Positions 19,128 through 29,983 of a stretch of 64,000 nucleotides of DNA are shown here, in pieces (position 1 is the stretch's first letter; each line of letters starts with the position of its first letter). Source of the stretch: CAWANP01 sp963783445. Its GTDB lineage: Bacteria; Chloroflexota; Anaerolineae; JAAYZQ01. Position numbers and translations under genes: made by a program. Location of the stretch: assembly GCA_963783445.1 (NCBI GenBank), contig CAWANP010000020.1, positions 864,631 to 928,630 of the forward strand, in the 5' to 3' direction. The notes beneath the pieces are model-generated. The model worked only from the letters and a program-made list of their open reading frames with translations. It was not told the DNA's origin and did not search any database.

Positions 19128-20214
19128 CTAGACCCCATTTGCCATTCCCTGGAGCACGCGCTCCAGTGTCTCGATGAACCGGGCGTCCTGTTCAGGCGTG
19201 CCCACCGTCACCCTAAGCCAATCACAAAGATCGTAGCTGACGCAGGGGCGGATGATCACGCCTTGCTTCAGGAGTTCCTGCTGGACATCGAGAGCATGGG
19301 GACCGATGTGGAACAACACAAAGTTGGTGTGGCTCTCGAACATAGGAGAGACCCAGCCGCTCAAAGTGCTCATACAGCCACAACCGGGATGCATGGTTGG
19401 CCCGCACCGTTCGCTGCAGGAATTCCTGGTCCTGCAGGGCCGCGATCCCTGCCACCTGAGCAAGCCGGTTCACCGGGAATGACTCTTTGACCTGATTCAT
19501 CGGGGCCAGTACACTGGGCATGGCAACACCGTAGCCCAGCCGGAGTCCGGCCAAGCCGTAGACCTTGGAAAAGGTACGCAGCAAGATAACATTCTCACGT
19601 CCCTCGCGGATGTAGGCTATCGTCTCTGGGTATTCATCGGAATCGACCAGTTCGTAATAGGCTTCGTCAAAGGCCACCAGCACGTGATCCGGAACCCGTT
19701 CCATGAAGCTTCTAACCTGCTTGGCGGTGACGATAGTGCCGGTCGGATTATTGGGGTTGCAGACAAAGACTAGCGTGGTTCTGTCCGTGATGGCGTCCGC
19801 CATGGCCTCCAGGTCCAACGTTAGGTTCCTGAGGGGGATCTTGGTAAGCTGGGCACGCATGATGTGGGCAAATCGTTCGTGGTTTGGGAAGGAGGACTCG
19901 CTGGCAATGACGTGGCTTCTCTCATCCAGATAGGCCATACAGATCTGGGTGATGACGCCGTCCGCGCCGTTACCGACGACAAGCTGTTCTGGATCCACCT
20001 GGAGGGCTCTTGCCAGGGCGTGGCGGAGTGCATGGCATCCGGAGTCAGGGTATTGATTGAGCCGGGGCAGCGCCTGGCAGATCGCTGCAAGGGCCTTGGG
20101 AGAGGAGCCAAAGGGGTTTTCGTTGGACGCCAACTTGATGACATCTTTGAGGCCATACTGGCGCTGCACATCCTCTATGGGCATGCCGGGAACGTAGGTC
20201 CGTAAGTTCTTCAC
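19128..20214 (-). CDS. hisC: HisC-type aminotransferase, probably aromatic here; frame broken
   Basis: A class II PLP aminotransferase of the histidinol-phosphate type: KLASNENPFGSSPKAL, VFVCNPNNPTGT and the PLP lysine in LRTFSKVYGLAGLRLGYG. The C-terminal part (SHTNFVLFHIG, IIRPCVSYDLCDWLRVTVGT) is in another frame. Removing one T near 19343 restores LSYVESHTNFVL and gives 361 residues. No other his gene is close. The gene ends an operon with iorA, iorB and an acyl-CoA synthetase, so I infer it transaminates aromatic amino acids, as HisC relatives are known to do, feeding the Ior enzyme. Confidence 0.8.
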
Positions 20215-20247
20215 TCCTGGTTGGGGTTTGACTCTTGGACGCCATAG

Positions 20248-22306
20248 TCACTTGCTCCTGTTGATAATTCGTACATCCCCCACCACAAGTCCTTCGGGGA
20301 AGACAAAAACTGGGTTGAGGTCGACCTCGCTGATATCCGGGATACGGAAGGGGAGTTGAGAGAACTCGGCCAGTAGACTGGCCAGGGCATCCAAGTCGCA
20401 AGGACGCTCGCCGCGCGCTCCCTGAAGCAGGGGCAGCGACTTTAACTCTCTGATCATGACTCCGGCCTCCCGAGTATCCACCGGCGCCACCCGCAACGCG
20501 ATATCTTGCCAGACTTCGGTATAGACACCACCCAGGCCACAGGCCACCACCGGGCCAAACTGGGGATCCCTTGAAAGGCCAAGCAGTACTTCCTGCGCCC
20601 CTTGGAACATGGGGTAGATAACAACGCCGCGGAAATCCTTGCCGGCGGCCGCGTCCTGCAGCCGGGCGAACGCAGATTCCGCCGCGGCGCCATCCTGGAT
20701 ATCCAGGACTACCCCACCCAGGTCGGATTTGTGCAGGATATCTGGCGAGACGACCTTCATCACCACTGGGTAGCCGATCTCGCGGCATCCCTGAAGAGCC
20801 CCTTCCACGGTGGCTGCAAAACGAATGGTCCGGGACGGGGAAGCCATTGGCATTCAGCCAGTCCATCGCCTCGTGTTCCAGCATCCGCGCCGATCCAGGA
20901 AGGAGCCCGGGGTTCTGTTGTTCGGGGTCAGGACTTGGCAAGGGTCGCCAATCCTTCTGCCGTGCCTGGTGACGGGCCATGTGACCCAGCGCGCTCACCG
21001 CCCGCTCTCCGGTGGCAAAACTGGGTATCCCTCGCGATTCCAGGTAGGGCAGCGCATCCTTGACGATCTGAGCTGGCAAAAAGGCCGCCGCGACCGGCTT
21101 GCCGCTCTTTTCGGCCGCGTCGCAGACGCCGCGCGCCAGCGACACCGAATCGAGGTAGGCCGGGGCGATGTTCAGGGCCAGCGCCGCGTCGTATTCTTCG
21201 ACCAGGGCCAGCAGCGCCCGGCGGTAGCCGTCTTCGGTACCCTCGACGGTCAGGTCCACCGGATTCTTGAAGGCGCAGTGGGGGGGCAGGAACTCGGCAA
21301 GCCGGGCTTGGCCCGTCAGACTCGGTTCGGCCACGTCCAGCCCAATCTCCTCCGCCCAATCCGCCGCCATCACCCCCGGGCCGCCAGAGTTGGTCACAAT
21401 GACAACCCGGTCGCCAGCCAGCGGCGGCAACACGCTGAATGCCTTGCAGGCGTCAAACATCTCCTCCACTGTTTGAACCCGGATGGCGCCGCATTGCTGC
21501 AGGGCCGCATCGTAGACCGCATCCGCGCCGGCCATGGAGCCGGTGTGGGACAGGGTCGCCCGCTGCCCCGATTCGGTCCGGCCGGCTTTGATGACCAGCA
21601 GGGGCTTGTGCCGGGTACAGTACCGGGCTGCCTCCATGAAGGCCCGACCGTCGCTGACGCTCTCGATGTACAGCGCCACCACGTCTGTGTCCGGATCGCC
21701 GGCCAGGTAGCGCAGCAACTCGACTTCGCGCAGGTCCGCCCCGTTGCCATAGCTCACAAACTTGGAGATGCCCAGGCCGAACTCCTTGGCCCAGGCCAAT
21801 ACTACGCCACCCACGGCGCCGCTCTGGGCGATAAGCGATACGTTTCCAGTAGGCGGCAGGGTCTCCAACGTGGGGGTCAGCTTGTGGCGCGTGTTGACGA
21901 TGCCGGCGCAGTTGGGGCCGACGACGCGGATGCCGTACCGCCGTGCTACACGCACCACCTCCGCCTCTCCGTCATGATTGCCTACCTCGGAAAAGCCGGC
22001 CGTGATAATGACGGCCGCCTTGATCCCCGCCCGCCCACAGTCCTCCAGCACAGCCGGTACGGTACTTGTGGGAGAGACGATCACCGCCAGGTCCACGGGC
22101 TGGCCGATCTGTACCATGGATGCAAAGCCTGGCACAGCAACCTGCTCCTGGTCTGCAGGTAGCCCCTTGCCAGCCGGGTTCACTGCGTACACGGGCTGGT
22201 AGCCGCCGCCCTGCAGTTGGCGGATGAGCTGGTAGCCCAGTTTTCCCGGGGACGCGGATCCGATGACGGCCACCCCACGCGGGTAGAACAGACTCTGTAG
22301 GTCCAT
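20248..22306 (-). CDS. ADP-forming acyl-CoA synthetase (ACD), fused alpha-beta; frame broken
   Basis: The N-terminal CoA-binding domain begins LFYPRGVAVIGSASPGKLGY. A succinyl-CoA-ligase-like domain follows with the phosphohistidine candidate in TLSHTGSMAGADAVYDAA, then VIVTNSGGPGVMAAD. The C-terminal ATP-grasp is seen as GYPVVMKVVSPDILHKSDLG and VDLNPVFVF. These enzymes convert acyl-CoA, ADP and phosphate into acid, CoA and ATP. The two parts change frame near 20850; the fixed protein would be about 686 residues, typical for the fused form. Its start abuts the iorB stop. Together they allow energy conservation from arylacetyl-CoA. Confidence 0.85.
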
Positions 22307-22891
22307 CTAAGCCTCTAACCCTGCCCGGAATGCCAGCCGGTTGGCTTCTACCCCGCGTTTCCAGCGGGAGACGACCAGTTCCTCCACCGCGGCTGGGTCC
22401 AGTACGTTTCCCAGGCGCGTCAAGCCCAGGGCAGCGCCCAAGACGTACACGTTGGCCGGGACGGGCCGTCCGTCGAGCGCCGGTACGCCCGCCGGGTCAA
22501 GGTAGTGAAGGATGATCTCCGCGGCCGCTGCCTGTTCCTCGACGGCCTCCAGTCCAGGGTAGGGTGCCTTGTCCAGCATGACGGCCGTGGGCTGCCACAC
22601 GTGCCCAAAGAGCAGCAATTCGCCGCCGGGCCTGACAAAGCGCATCGCCCTCAGCGATTCCGAAAGCTCCGTGGCGATGGCCAGGTCCGCGCCCTTCTCA
22701 GAGATCTGCGGTCCCACCATCTCGCGGCCCAACCGCACCTGGGCCTTGACAAAGCCGCCACGCTGGGCCATCCCTTTGGTCGGGTAAAAGTTGGCTGGAA
22801 TTCCCGAGCGCAGCGCCGCTTCAGTAATGACATCGCCGATGGTCAGGACACCCTGACCGCCTACCCCAACCAGATACAGGTCATATTTCAT
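22307..22891 (-). CDS. iorB: Indolepyruvate ferredoxin oxidoreductase, beta subunit
   Basis: 194 residues of the pyruvate-ferredoxin-oxidoreductase gamma-type fold: YLVGVGGQGVLTIGDVI at the N-terminus, YPTKGMAQRGGFVKAQVRLG in the middle. It pairs with the alpha subunit, overlapping it by 4 bp (22888-22891), so the two are translationally coupled. It ends directly before the acyl-CoA synthetase start. The complex oxidatively decarboxylates aromatic 2-oxo acids to aryl-acetyl-CoA with reduction of ferredoxin. Confidence 0.9.
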   Translation of the reverse strand: MKYDLYLVGVGGQGVLTIGDVITEAALRSGIPANFYPTKGMAQRGGFVKAQVRLGREMVGPQISEKGADLAIATELSESLRAMRFVRPGGELLLFGHVWQPTAVMLDKAPYPGLEAVEEQAAAAEIILHYLDPAGVPALDGRPVPANVYVLGAALGLTRLGNVLDPAAVEELVVSRWKRGVEANRLAFRAGLEA

Positions 22892-24753
22892 AGCGATGGC
22901 TCTTTCACGATGGCGTCCAAGTTACATACCTCCGCACACAGCCCGCAGCCGTCGCACAGGCTGGGATCGATCACAATGGTATCTTGACCGATATCGATGG
23001 CCGGACAGCCGGTCTGGATGATGCACAACTTGCACAGGTTGCACTTTTCTGCATCGACCTGGACAAGGCCGGTCTGGTGGCCATGCCGCACGGACTGGAT
23101 GGCGCACTCTTGCCGGGCTAGTACGACTTTGACCCCGGGCAGGGTCAGGGCCTCTTGGATCGCCACTGCGGAGCCATCCAGGTCAAAGGGATCGATCTCA
23201 AAAAAGTGCTCAACACCCAGCGCTGGGACGATCTTGGCGATATCCACCTGTTGCCCACCAGACTGGAACGCCCCGGCCGTACCGGGGTTGACCTGCATAC
23301 CGGTCATGGCCGTCCAGCCGTTGTCCATGATGATGAGGGTCAGGGGAACCTGGTGTTGTACAGCATTGATCAACCCCGGGATGCCGCCATGGAAGAAGGT
23401 AGAATCTCCGATGGTGGCGATGACCGGGGTCTCGACGCCGCCGTGGACATAACCCTGGGCCAAACTGATACTGGCCCCCATAGAGACCTCGTTCCAGACC
23501 GTGTCAAAGGGCGGGTTCATGCCCAAGATGGTGCAACCGATGTCGCCGGTCACCATCACCTCATCCTTTTTGAAGCGGAGTTTTCTCAAGGCCCGGTTGA
23601 TGGCCAGGTAGGTTCCCCGGTGCGGGCATCCGGCGCAGACCGTGATGGGCCGGGCGGCGGCCAGGGTCTCCGCCTCTGTACTTCCCTGGAACAGGCCTGG
23701 CGGGATCGAGAGATCTAGCGCGTCCGCCAGCCCCTCCACGACCTGATTGAGGCCGTATTCGCCCAGCCGGCTGAGAGGCCCCTCCAGCTTGCCTACGATA
23801 CGCCCCTCAAAGCCGGCCCGCTGGGCTTCCATGATCACACCCTGCTCCAGGTACGGTTCTAGCTCCTCCAGTACCAGGATGGCGCTACAGTGGGCCAGTA
23901 GCTCTTGCACCTGACGAGCCGGGAACGGGTGGCTGGCCCGGACCTCGAGCACTGAGACGGCCTCACGGTCAGAGCCATACTCGGCTGTAACCTCAAAACC
24001 CTCTTCCAGGTAGGCATTGACCACCCCAGCGGCCACGATGCCCAACCCGCCAGCGTTTTCCGAAAGGCGCAGCCGGTTGATGCCCATCTGCTCAATGACT
24101 GCCGCCGACTTTCCCAGGCGCGCTATCAGGTCGCGGTGCTGGTTCAGGCAGATGAGCGAACCGGCCTTGGTGTACTTGGCGATGTCGCGCTCCAGAATCG
24201 GCTCTCGAAGGGCGGGAGGAAGAGGCTCCTCCACAGTCACGGAAGCGTGTGAGTTGGCCAGCGCCGTCACCAGGCGGACAAAGACCGGGGTACCGGTCTC
24301 TTCCGAAAGGTCAAAGGCCACCGGGACCATCTCGTAGGCCTCCGCCACCGTAGCCGGTTCCAGAATGGGCAGGTCGCTCATGAGCGCGAAACCGCGCGTA
24401 TCCTGCTCGCACATACCCGCGCTGACGCCAGGATCGTCGGCCACATAGATTACCAGGCCGCCATTGACGCCAGAGTAGGCGATGGAGATCAGCGAGTCGT
24501 AGGCCACGTTGACACCCGACATTTTTGTGGTACACAACGCTCGCTGGCCAGCCCAGGCCGCCCCGGCGGCAATCTCAAAGGCTACCTTTTCGTTGGTACT
24601 CCACTCCACATGGCGGTCCGGCAGATCCATCTTGAGCAGGCTGGCAATCGCGCCGGTAGATGGTGTTCCGGGGTAGCCTGTCACGACCTTCACCCCGGCG
24701 CGCAGCGCACCCAAGGCCAGTGCTTCACTTCCGGTGAGTATCTTTGGTTCCAA
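22888..24753 (-). CDS. iorA: Indolepyruvate ferredoxin oxidoreductase, alpha subunit
   Basis: An intact subunit of about 621 residues. The order is pyrimidine-binding domain (TGYPGTPSTGAIASL), CoA/transketolase-C region, TPP domain (CAGCPHRGTY, GDIGCTILG, GDSTFFHGGIPGLINAV followed by DNGWTAMTG) and a C-terminal bacterial ferredoxin domain with two 4Fe-4S sites (CNLCKLCIIQTGCP; CDGCGLCAEVCN). It is a cytoplasmic enzyme normally found in anaerobes. I place the start at TTG 24753. The upstream TTG 24765 would put the Shine-Dalgarno GGAGGA inside the gene, while 24753 has it 5 nt away. Confidence 0.9.
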   Translation of the reverse strand: MEPKILTGSEALALGALRAGVKVVTGYPGTPSTGAIASLLKMDLPDRHVEWSTNEKVAFEIAAGAAWAGQRALCTTKMSGVNVAYDSLISIAYSGVNGGLVIYVADDPGVSAGMCEQDTRGFALMSDLPILEPATVAEAYEMVPVAFDLSEETGTPVFVRLVTALANSHASVTVEEPLPPALREPILERDIAKYTKAGSLICLNQHRDLIARLGKSAAVIEQMGINRLRLSENAGGLGIVAAGVVNAYLEEGFEVTAEYGSDREAVSVLEVRASHPFPARQVQELLAHCSAILVLEELEPYLEQGVIMEAQRAGFEGRIVGKLEGPLSRLGEYGLNQVVEGLADALDLSIPPGLFQGSTEAETLAAARPITVCAGCPHRGTYLAINRALRKLRFKKDEVMVTGDIGCTILGMNPPFDTVWNEVSMGASISLAQGYVHGGVETPVIATIGDSTFFHGGIPGLINAVQHQVPLTLIIMDNGWTAMTGMQVNPGTAGAFQSGGQQVDIAKIVPALGVEHFFEIDPFDLDGSAVAIQEALTLPGVKVVLARQECAIQSVRHGHQTGLVQVDAEKCNLCKLCIIQTGCPAIDIGQDTIVIDPSLCDGCGLCAEVCNLDAIVKEPSL

Positions 24754-24770
24754 GTGTTCCTCCAAGTACC

Positions 24771-24797
24771 GAGATCCTTCGCTTCGCTCAGGATGAC
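24771..24797 (-). repeat. Dispersed repeat copy inside the operon
   Basis: Inverse-orientation copy of the unit at 14426-14452 (25 of 27 bases the same), ending 5 bases upstream of the iorA Shine-Dalgarno sequence. It has partial internal symmetry (CTTCGCTTCG), so it might form a weak hairpin between the hydrolase and iorA genes. Confidence 0.7.
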
Positions 24798-24823
24798 GGG
24801 TATGTGAAACAGACAGACTCCGA

Positions 24824-26192
24824 TCAGACGGTCAGTGGTTCGATTTGGGCTGGTTGTATAGGCAGGAAATGGGCGCCGCCGGGTCCTGCTACCACCTGCC
24901 CCTGCCAGAGGACGCGCTGCCCGCGCTGGAAAGACATCTCTGGCCAACCCAGAACCGTCCGTCCCTCGTACAAGGTATAGCCGGCCTTCGAGTGCTGGTT
25001 CTCTGAGTGAATGGTGAACTCGCGGTTGGGATCAAAGACCACCAGGTCAGCATCCGAGCCAGTGGCCAGGGTGCCCTTGCGCGGGTAGAGACCAAAGATG
25101 CGGGCCGGATTTTCGCACAGCACTTGAACCAGCCGGACCAGGCTAATCCGGCCCCGGTTCACGCCGCCATCGTAGACCAGAGGCAGGAGCGTTTCCATCT
25201 GTGGCGAGCCAAAGCCCTGCTCCAGGAAATCCCCATTCACATCTTTGGCCTTGGCCGCGTGATCTGAAGAGACTACCTGCAGCGTGCCATCCCCCAGGCC
25301 GGCCCATATCGCGTCGCGGTCAGCAGCCGAGCGGATGGGCGGCCCAATCTTGGCCAGCGCCCCACGCTCCTCGATGATCTCTTGGGTAAGGGTCAGGTAT
25401 TGGGGACAGGTCTCGGCAAAGACCTTTCGTCCGGCAGCCTGCTCGCGGCGGATAAGGTCAACCGTCCGCGCCGAGGTTACGTGGGCGATGTACAGCGGGC
25501 AATCCACAAGCTCGGCCAGGCGGATCGAGCGGAAAGCGGCTTCCTCCTCCAGTGCAGCGGGCCGGGAAGCGTTAAAGTAACGGGCCGACGCCGCGCCGGG
25601 GCCCTTTCAGGTATTTGTCTTCCAGGTAGTCAATGGCACCGCCGTTCTCAGCATGGACCATGGCCATGCCGCCCTGCTCTGCCAGGATGTCCATGCCCTT
25701 GATCAGTTGGTAGTCATCGGTGTACCAGCCCTGCTTGAGGTAGGTCAGGAAGAACTTGAACGAGCGGACGCCCAGATCCATCACTTTTGGGATCTCGGGC
25801 ACTTGACGGGGCGCCTCGAACATGCCGCCATGGAGACCAAAGTCCAGCCGGGAGTTGGCCAACCCATCCGCCCTCATCTCCTCGACCTTGTCCAGCAAGC
25901 TTTCTCCGGTGCGGGCGTAGGCAAAATGGATCACGGTCGTGGTCCCGCCATAGGCCGCCAGGGTGGAACAGTGCTCCACGCTGTCCAGATAGACGGGGTG
26001 CACGTGCACATCGATGGCGCCAGGCAGGATGTACTTGCCGCGGGCGTCAACGACCTCCCTGGCCGCCTCTTGGGGCAGATCCCGGCCGATGGCAGTCAAC
26101 TTTTCTCCCCGGATCCCCACGTCGGCCAGCCGCATCCCCTCGCCAGTGACCACTGTACCGCCGGCGAACAATAGATCGTATTTTATCTCCAC
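24824..26192 (-). CDS. Dihydropyrimidinase/hydantoinase-like amidohydrolase, frame broken
   Basis: A binuclear-metal amidohydrolase: metal ligands in DVHVHP, the carbamylated lysine candidate in VRSFKFFLTY, HAENG, HVTSARTVDLI and VVSSDHAAK. The C-terminal GTLATGSDADLVVFDP is typical. It hydrolyses cyclic amides such as dihydrouracil or hydantoins. The two halves differ in frame; removing one C near 25598 (GGGCCCCGG to GGGCCCGG) restores KGPGAASARYFNAS and gives 455 residues. Start GTG 26192 has GAGGAG 8 nt upstream. It sits between xanthine-dehydrogenase-type genes and ior genes. Dihydroorotase is less likely because its usual DxHxHxR motif is absent. Confidence 0.8.
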
Positions 26193-26252
26193 CTCTGCTT
26201 CTCCTCAATCATGGTACGGATTTCCGCACTGGGTTCTCCCTGTCATATTGGG

Positions 26253-28597
26253 CTAGACCTGGCCAGACTGTGCCTGATCGATGGCTGCCAACACCCGCTC
26301 GGGCGTCAGCGGCAGCTCGTAGACACGGGCTCCAACCGCCTCGGCGACGGCGTTTGCCACAGCCGCCGCGGCTGGCGTCAGAGCTGGTTCACCGATCCCT
26401 TTCGAGCCAAAGGGGCCTTTGCCAGTACCCGATTCCAATATGATGGCCTGGCTGGGCACAAAGTCTACGGCGGTGGGAAGGAGATACTCGGCCAGCGATG
26501 GCGTGACAACCTGCCCCTCTTTCATGCGGTATCCTTCCAACATTGCGTAGCCCAGGCCCTGGTGCGCACCGCCGACGATCTGGCCCTCACAGGCATCCGG
26601 GTTGATGGCCCGGCCCACATCGTGGCAGCCAACGCTCTTGAGGATATCCACCTGGCCGGTCTCCATGTCCACGGCCACCTCCACGGCATGGGCGCCGAAG
26701 GTGAAATCGGGCCAGATCCGCCCCTGGCCGGTCTCGGGGTCCAGCGGGCCGGTAAAGGGGGCGTTGAACTGGGCCAGATTCGACAGCTCCAGCCCCTCGG
26801 CAGCGCAGATGGCTGCCAGTTCGCTGAGCGGCATCGACTGTGCCGGGTCGCTCTTGACAAATGCCCGGCCCTCAGCCAGATCCAGATCCTCGACTTCCTC
26901 CTCAAAGTGTCTCTGCGCCCGCTCCAGCAATACCTGCCGGACGGCGTAGGCCGCCATGCTCACCGCGTTGCCAGACATGTAGAGCTGCCGGGTGGCGGTA
27001 GAGGTACCGGCCAGCGGCGTCACGGCCGAGTCGGTACTGTATACGGTGATGTCGTGCAGCGGCACACCCAGGATCTCGGCCGTGATCTGGGCCAGGCTGT
27101 TGATCTGTCCCGCACCCAGGTCCGGCACACCGCTGCGGATCACGGCCGTGCCATCCAGTTCCAGCCCAACCCAGGCGCGGCTGGTATCGTGCATCCAGGT
27201 AATGCGTCCATACGACTGGAAATAGGACGAAAAGCCCCAGCCCGTCTTGACCGGGCCGTGGTCGGGCGTCCTTTCCCCCAGGGCCGCCAGCGCGTGGCTT
27301 GCCGTCTCTTCCAGCCAGGCCGCGCTGTCAATGACCTGCCCGGTGGCGATGGGATCGCCTGTGTGCAAGTAGTTGACCTTGCGTAGTTCCAGGGGGTCCA
27401 TGTTCAATGCCTCGGCGATGGCGTCCATCTGACCCTCATAGGCAAAGCATGCCTGCGGACCGCCAAAACCACGGAAGGCGCTGGCAAAGGTCTGATTCGT
27501 GGCAGCCGCATAGCCATCGACCTTGAGGTGCGGGATGCGGTACGGGCCGCTGGACATGGCCGTGGCGTAGAGCAGGACATAGGGGCTGAGGTAGGGATAG
27601 GCGCCCGAATCAGCCACCAGCTTGATCTCCGCCGCCGTTAGCCGGCCGTTGCGCTGCACGCCGGTACGGTGGGTGATGGTGAAGGGATGGCGTTTGGAAT
27701 GGGCCGATCAAGGACTCCTCGCGGGTGTAGGCCAGGCGGACTGGTCGGCCGGTCTTTTGGGCCAGAAGCGCCAGAAAGATCTCTACCGTGATGTCCTCTT
27801 TGCCGCCAAAGCCACCACCCAACAGTGTTCCACGAATACGGATCTTGTTCTGGGGAACCCCCAGGGCGCGAGCAATGCTGCGGAAATGCTCCACCACCTG
27901 GGTACAGACTCGGATGTTGATCACGCCCTGCCCATCCACCCAGGCCAGGCCCGCTTCCGGCTCGATGTAGGCATGGTCCTGGAAGGGGACCCGGAAGGTA
28001 TTCTCTACGATCAGGTCGGCCGCCGCCATGCCCTTGTCCACATCCCCCCGGCGGATCTTCCACCTGGCGACCAGGTTATCCGGCTCGTAAATCACGGGGG
28101 CGCCCGGCTCAAGTGCTTCCTGGGGGTCGAATACACCGGGCAGGGGCTCATACTCGACTTCGATCAGTTCCAGCGCTCGCTCGGCAACCTCGATGGTCTC
28201 GGCCGCCACCAGGGCGATGGGTTCACCCACAAAACGGACGATCTCGGCCGCCAGCACCTGGGCATCGGAGCCGGCCCGGCGCTGCTGCCCGGTTTGGCCC
28301 GGCAGATCGGTGGTGAGTTTTCCGGCGTTTTCCATATCGGCGGCTGTGAGCACGCAGGCCACACCCGGCAGCTCAGCGGCCCGGCTCACATCCAATTGCA
28401 CGATCCGGGCATGCGGCTCGGTGCTGCGGAGAACCTTGGCGTGGAGCATGTTGGGCATGGAATAGTCACCCGCATAGGTGGTGTGACCCACCGCCTTGCC
28501 CATGGCATCGATCCGGCGCAAGGGTTTGCCCACCTGGCGGAGTTCCGGCAGATCGACGGGAGGAAGTGGTTTGGCCGCTGTATCGTGCCTCCATCAT
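26253..28597 (-). CDS. Xanthine dehydrogenase family, molybdopterin subunit (set B), frame broken
   Basis: The large molybdenum-cofactor subunit: KVLRSTEPHARI, then LLGGGFGGKEDITVEIFLAL (cofactor loop), FASAFRGFGGPQACFAYEGQ, and the catalytic glutamate in GPFGSKGIGEPALTP. Frame changes occur between 28540 and 28590 (ATG 28597 and the conserved RRIDAMGKAVG are out of frame) and near 27700, where removing one C restores GHSKRHPFTITHRTG. ATG 28597 overlaps the stop of the 2Fe-2S gene as ATGA. If that start is wrong, GTG 28533 is the next option. About 780 residues, normal for the family. The substrate may be a purine, another N-heterocycle or an aldehyde. Confidence 0.85.
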
Positions 28598-29094
28598 GCA
28601 CCTCCCTTCTCGCGCTGCACTGTCTGCGACCGGATCTCGGCTGCGGCAACCTTGACCGCCTCAAAGATCTGCCCGTAGCCGGTGCAGCGACAGAGATTGC
28701 CTGAAAGCGCCTCGCGGATCTCCTCCTCACTCGGGTCTGGCTCCCGGTCCAGCAATGCCTTGGCAGAGACAATCATGCCGGGCGTACAATAGCCGCATTG
28801 GACCGCGCCATGGTCGGCGAATGCTTTCTGCAATGGGTGGGGGGCATCCATCGTCCCCAGGCCAGCGTTGGTCACGATCTCTGAGCCGTCGGCCTGCCAG
28901 GCCAGCACCAGGCAACTGTTGACCGCGGCGCCATCCAGGAGCACAGCGCAGGCCCCACATTCGCCTTTTTCGCAACCGTTCTTCACATCGGTGTAGCCCA
29001 GCTCGCGCAGAGCCCGCAGCAGGGTAATGTGAGGCTCGAGGGCGACGTGGTGCGTCCGGCCGTTCACATTGAGTTCTACCAGTTTCGGTGTCAT
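28594..29094 (-). CDS. Xanthine dehydrogenase family, 2Fe-2S subunit (set B)
   Basis: An intact 166-residue protein with both clusters: CEKGECGACAVLLDG plus a later Cys for the plant-type 2Fe-2S, and CGYCTPGM ... CRCTGY for the second all-alpha cluster. It passes electrons from the molybdenum centre to FAD. CAGGAG precedes the ATG, and the gap to the FAD subunit is 4 nt. The downstream molybdopterin gene overlaps it. Confidence 0.92.
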   Translation of the reverse strand: MTPKLVELNVNGRTHHVALEPHITLLRALRELGYTDVKNGCEKGECGACAVLLDGAAVNSCLVLAWQADGSEIVTNAGLGTMDAPHPLQKAFADHGAVQCGYCTPGMIVSAKALLDREPDPSEEEIREALSGNLCRCTGYGQIFEAVKVAAAEIRSQTVQREKGGA

Positions 29095-29098
29095 TGTT

Positions 29099-29967
29099 TC
29101 ACTCCTGCCCCAGTTCCGCCGCTGCCTCTGTGAGCAAGCGACGGGTCAATACGCCGGCCATACGCTGACGGTAGGAAGCCGTCCCGCGCACGTCATCGAT
29201 GGGCTCTGTCGACTCTGCCGCCAACCGGGCGGCCTCTTCGATAGCATTGTCTGTCAGGACTTTGCCTACCAGTACGTCTTCGGCCCGGAAAGCACGGACG
29301 GGCTTGGCGGCCACCGCTCCCATCGCAATCCTGACCTGAGAGACAAGCCCGGCGCCATTGACTTTTGCCAGCACCGCCACACTCAGCACTGAACAAGCGC
29401 TGCCTTTGCGCAATGCCAGTTTGTGGAAAGCACCCGCACTGCGCGCCGTGGAGAGCGGCCAGCGGAGGGTGACGATCAACTCGTCGGGCTTCCGTACGGT
29501 CTGGTTGACGCCCACCATGAACCGGTCCAAGGGGATCCAGCGGCTCCCGGATGCGCTGGCCAGACCCACCTCCGCGTCCAGAACCAGCAGGGGCGGGGCC
29601 ATATCGGCTGCCGGGGAAGCGTCCGCGATGTTGCCTGCCACGGTAGCCCGGTTGCGGATCAGCGGGTTGGCAAAGACTTGAGTGGCCTGGTGCAGAGGCC
29701 GGGCGTGTTCGGCGATGAGTGTGGAATCCAGCAGCTCGGCCGCAGTGGTGCCGCCGCCGATAACCACGTGTCCATTTTCCAGACGGATGCCGCGCAACTC
29801 TGCCAACCGGGTCACATCCATCGCCTCTTGCCCCAGTACTGCCCAGCGCGCATGGCCATGACTAGATTGGTACCGCCGGCGATGGGCAGCACATCATCCA
29901 CTCCGGCCAGCGTACCAAGCGCCTCGTCCAGCGTCGCCGGCTGTAGCGAACCGTACTCTGGTAGCAT
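29099..29967 (-). CDS. Xanthine dehydrogenase family, FAD subunit (set B), frame broken
   Basis: MLPEYGSLQPATLDEAL and PIAGGTNLVMAM (FAD pyrophosphate loop) are followed, after a frame change near 29825, by IGGGTTAAELLDS, the second FAD motif NRATVAGNIADASPAADM, and the CO-dehydrogenase flavoprotein C-terminal domain ending IDDVRGTASYRQRMAGVLTR. About 290 residues. GGAGG lies 5 nt before ATG 29967. FAD, 2Fe-2S and Mo genes of this set occur in the usual small-to-large operon order. Confidence 0.88.
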
Positions 29968-29983
29968 TGTTTCCTCCAATATC

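Noticed and set aside
20810..22162. Long plus-strand open frame opposite the acyl-CoA synthetase
   Set aside because: It is a GC-rich shadow of the conserved minus-strand gene, with no family resemblance and no ribosome-binding site. The same holds for the long opposite-strand frames at 26211-27386, 27622-28704 and 46064-47203.
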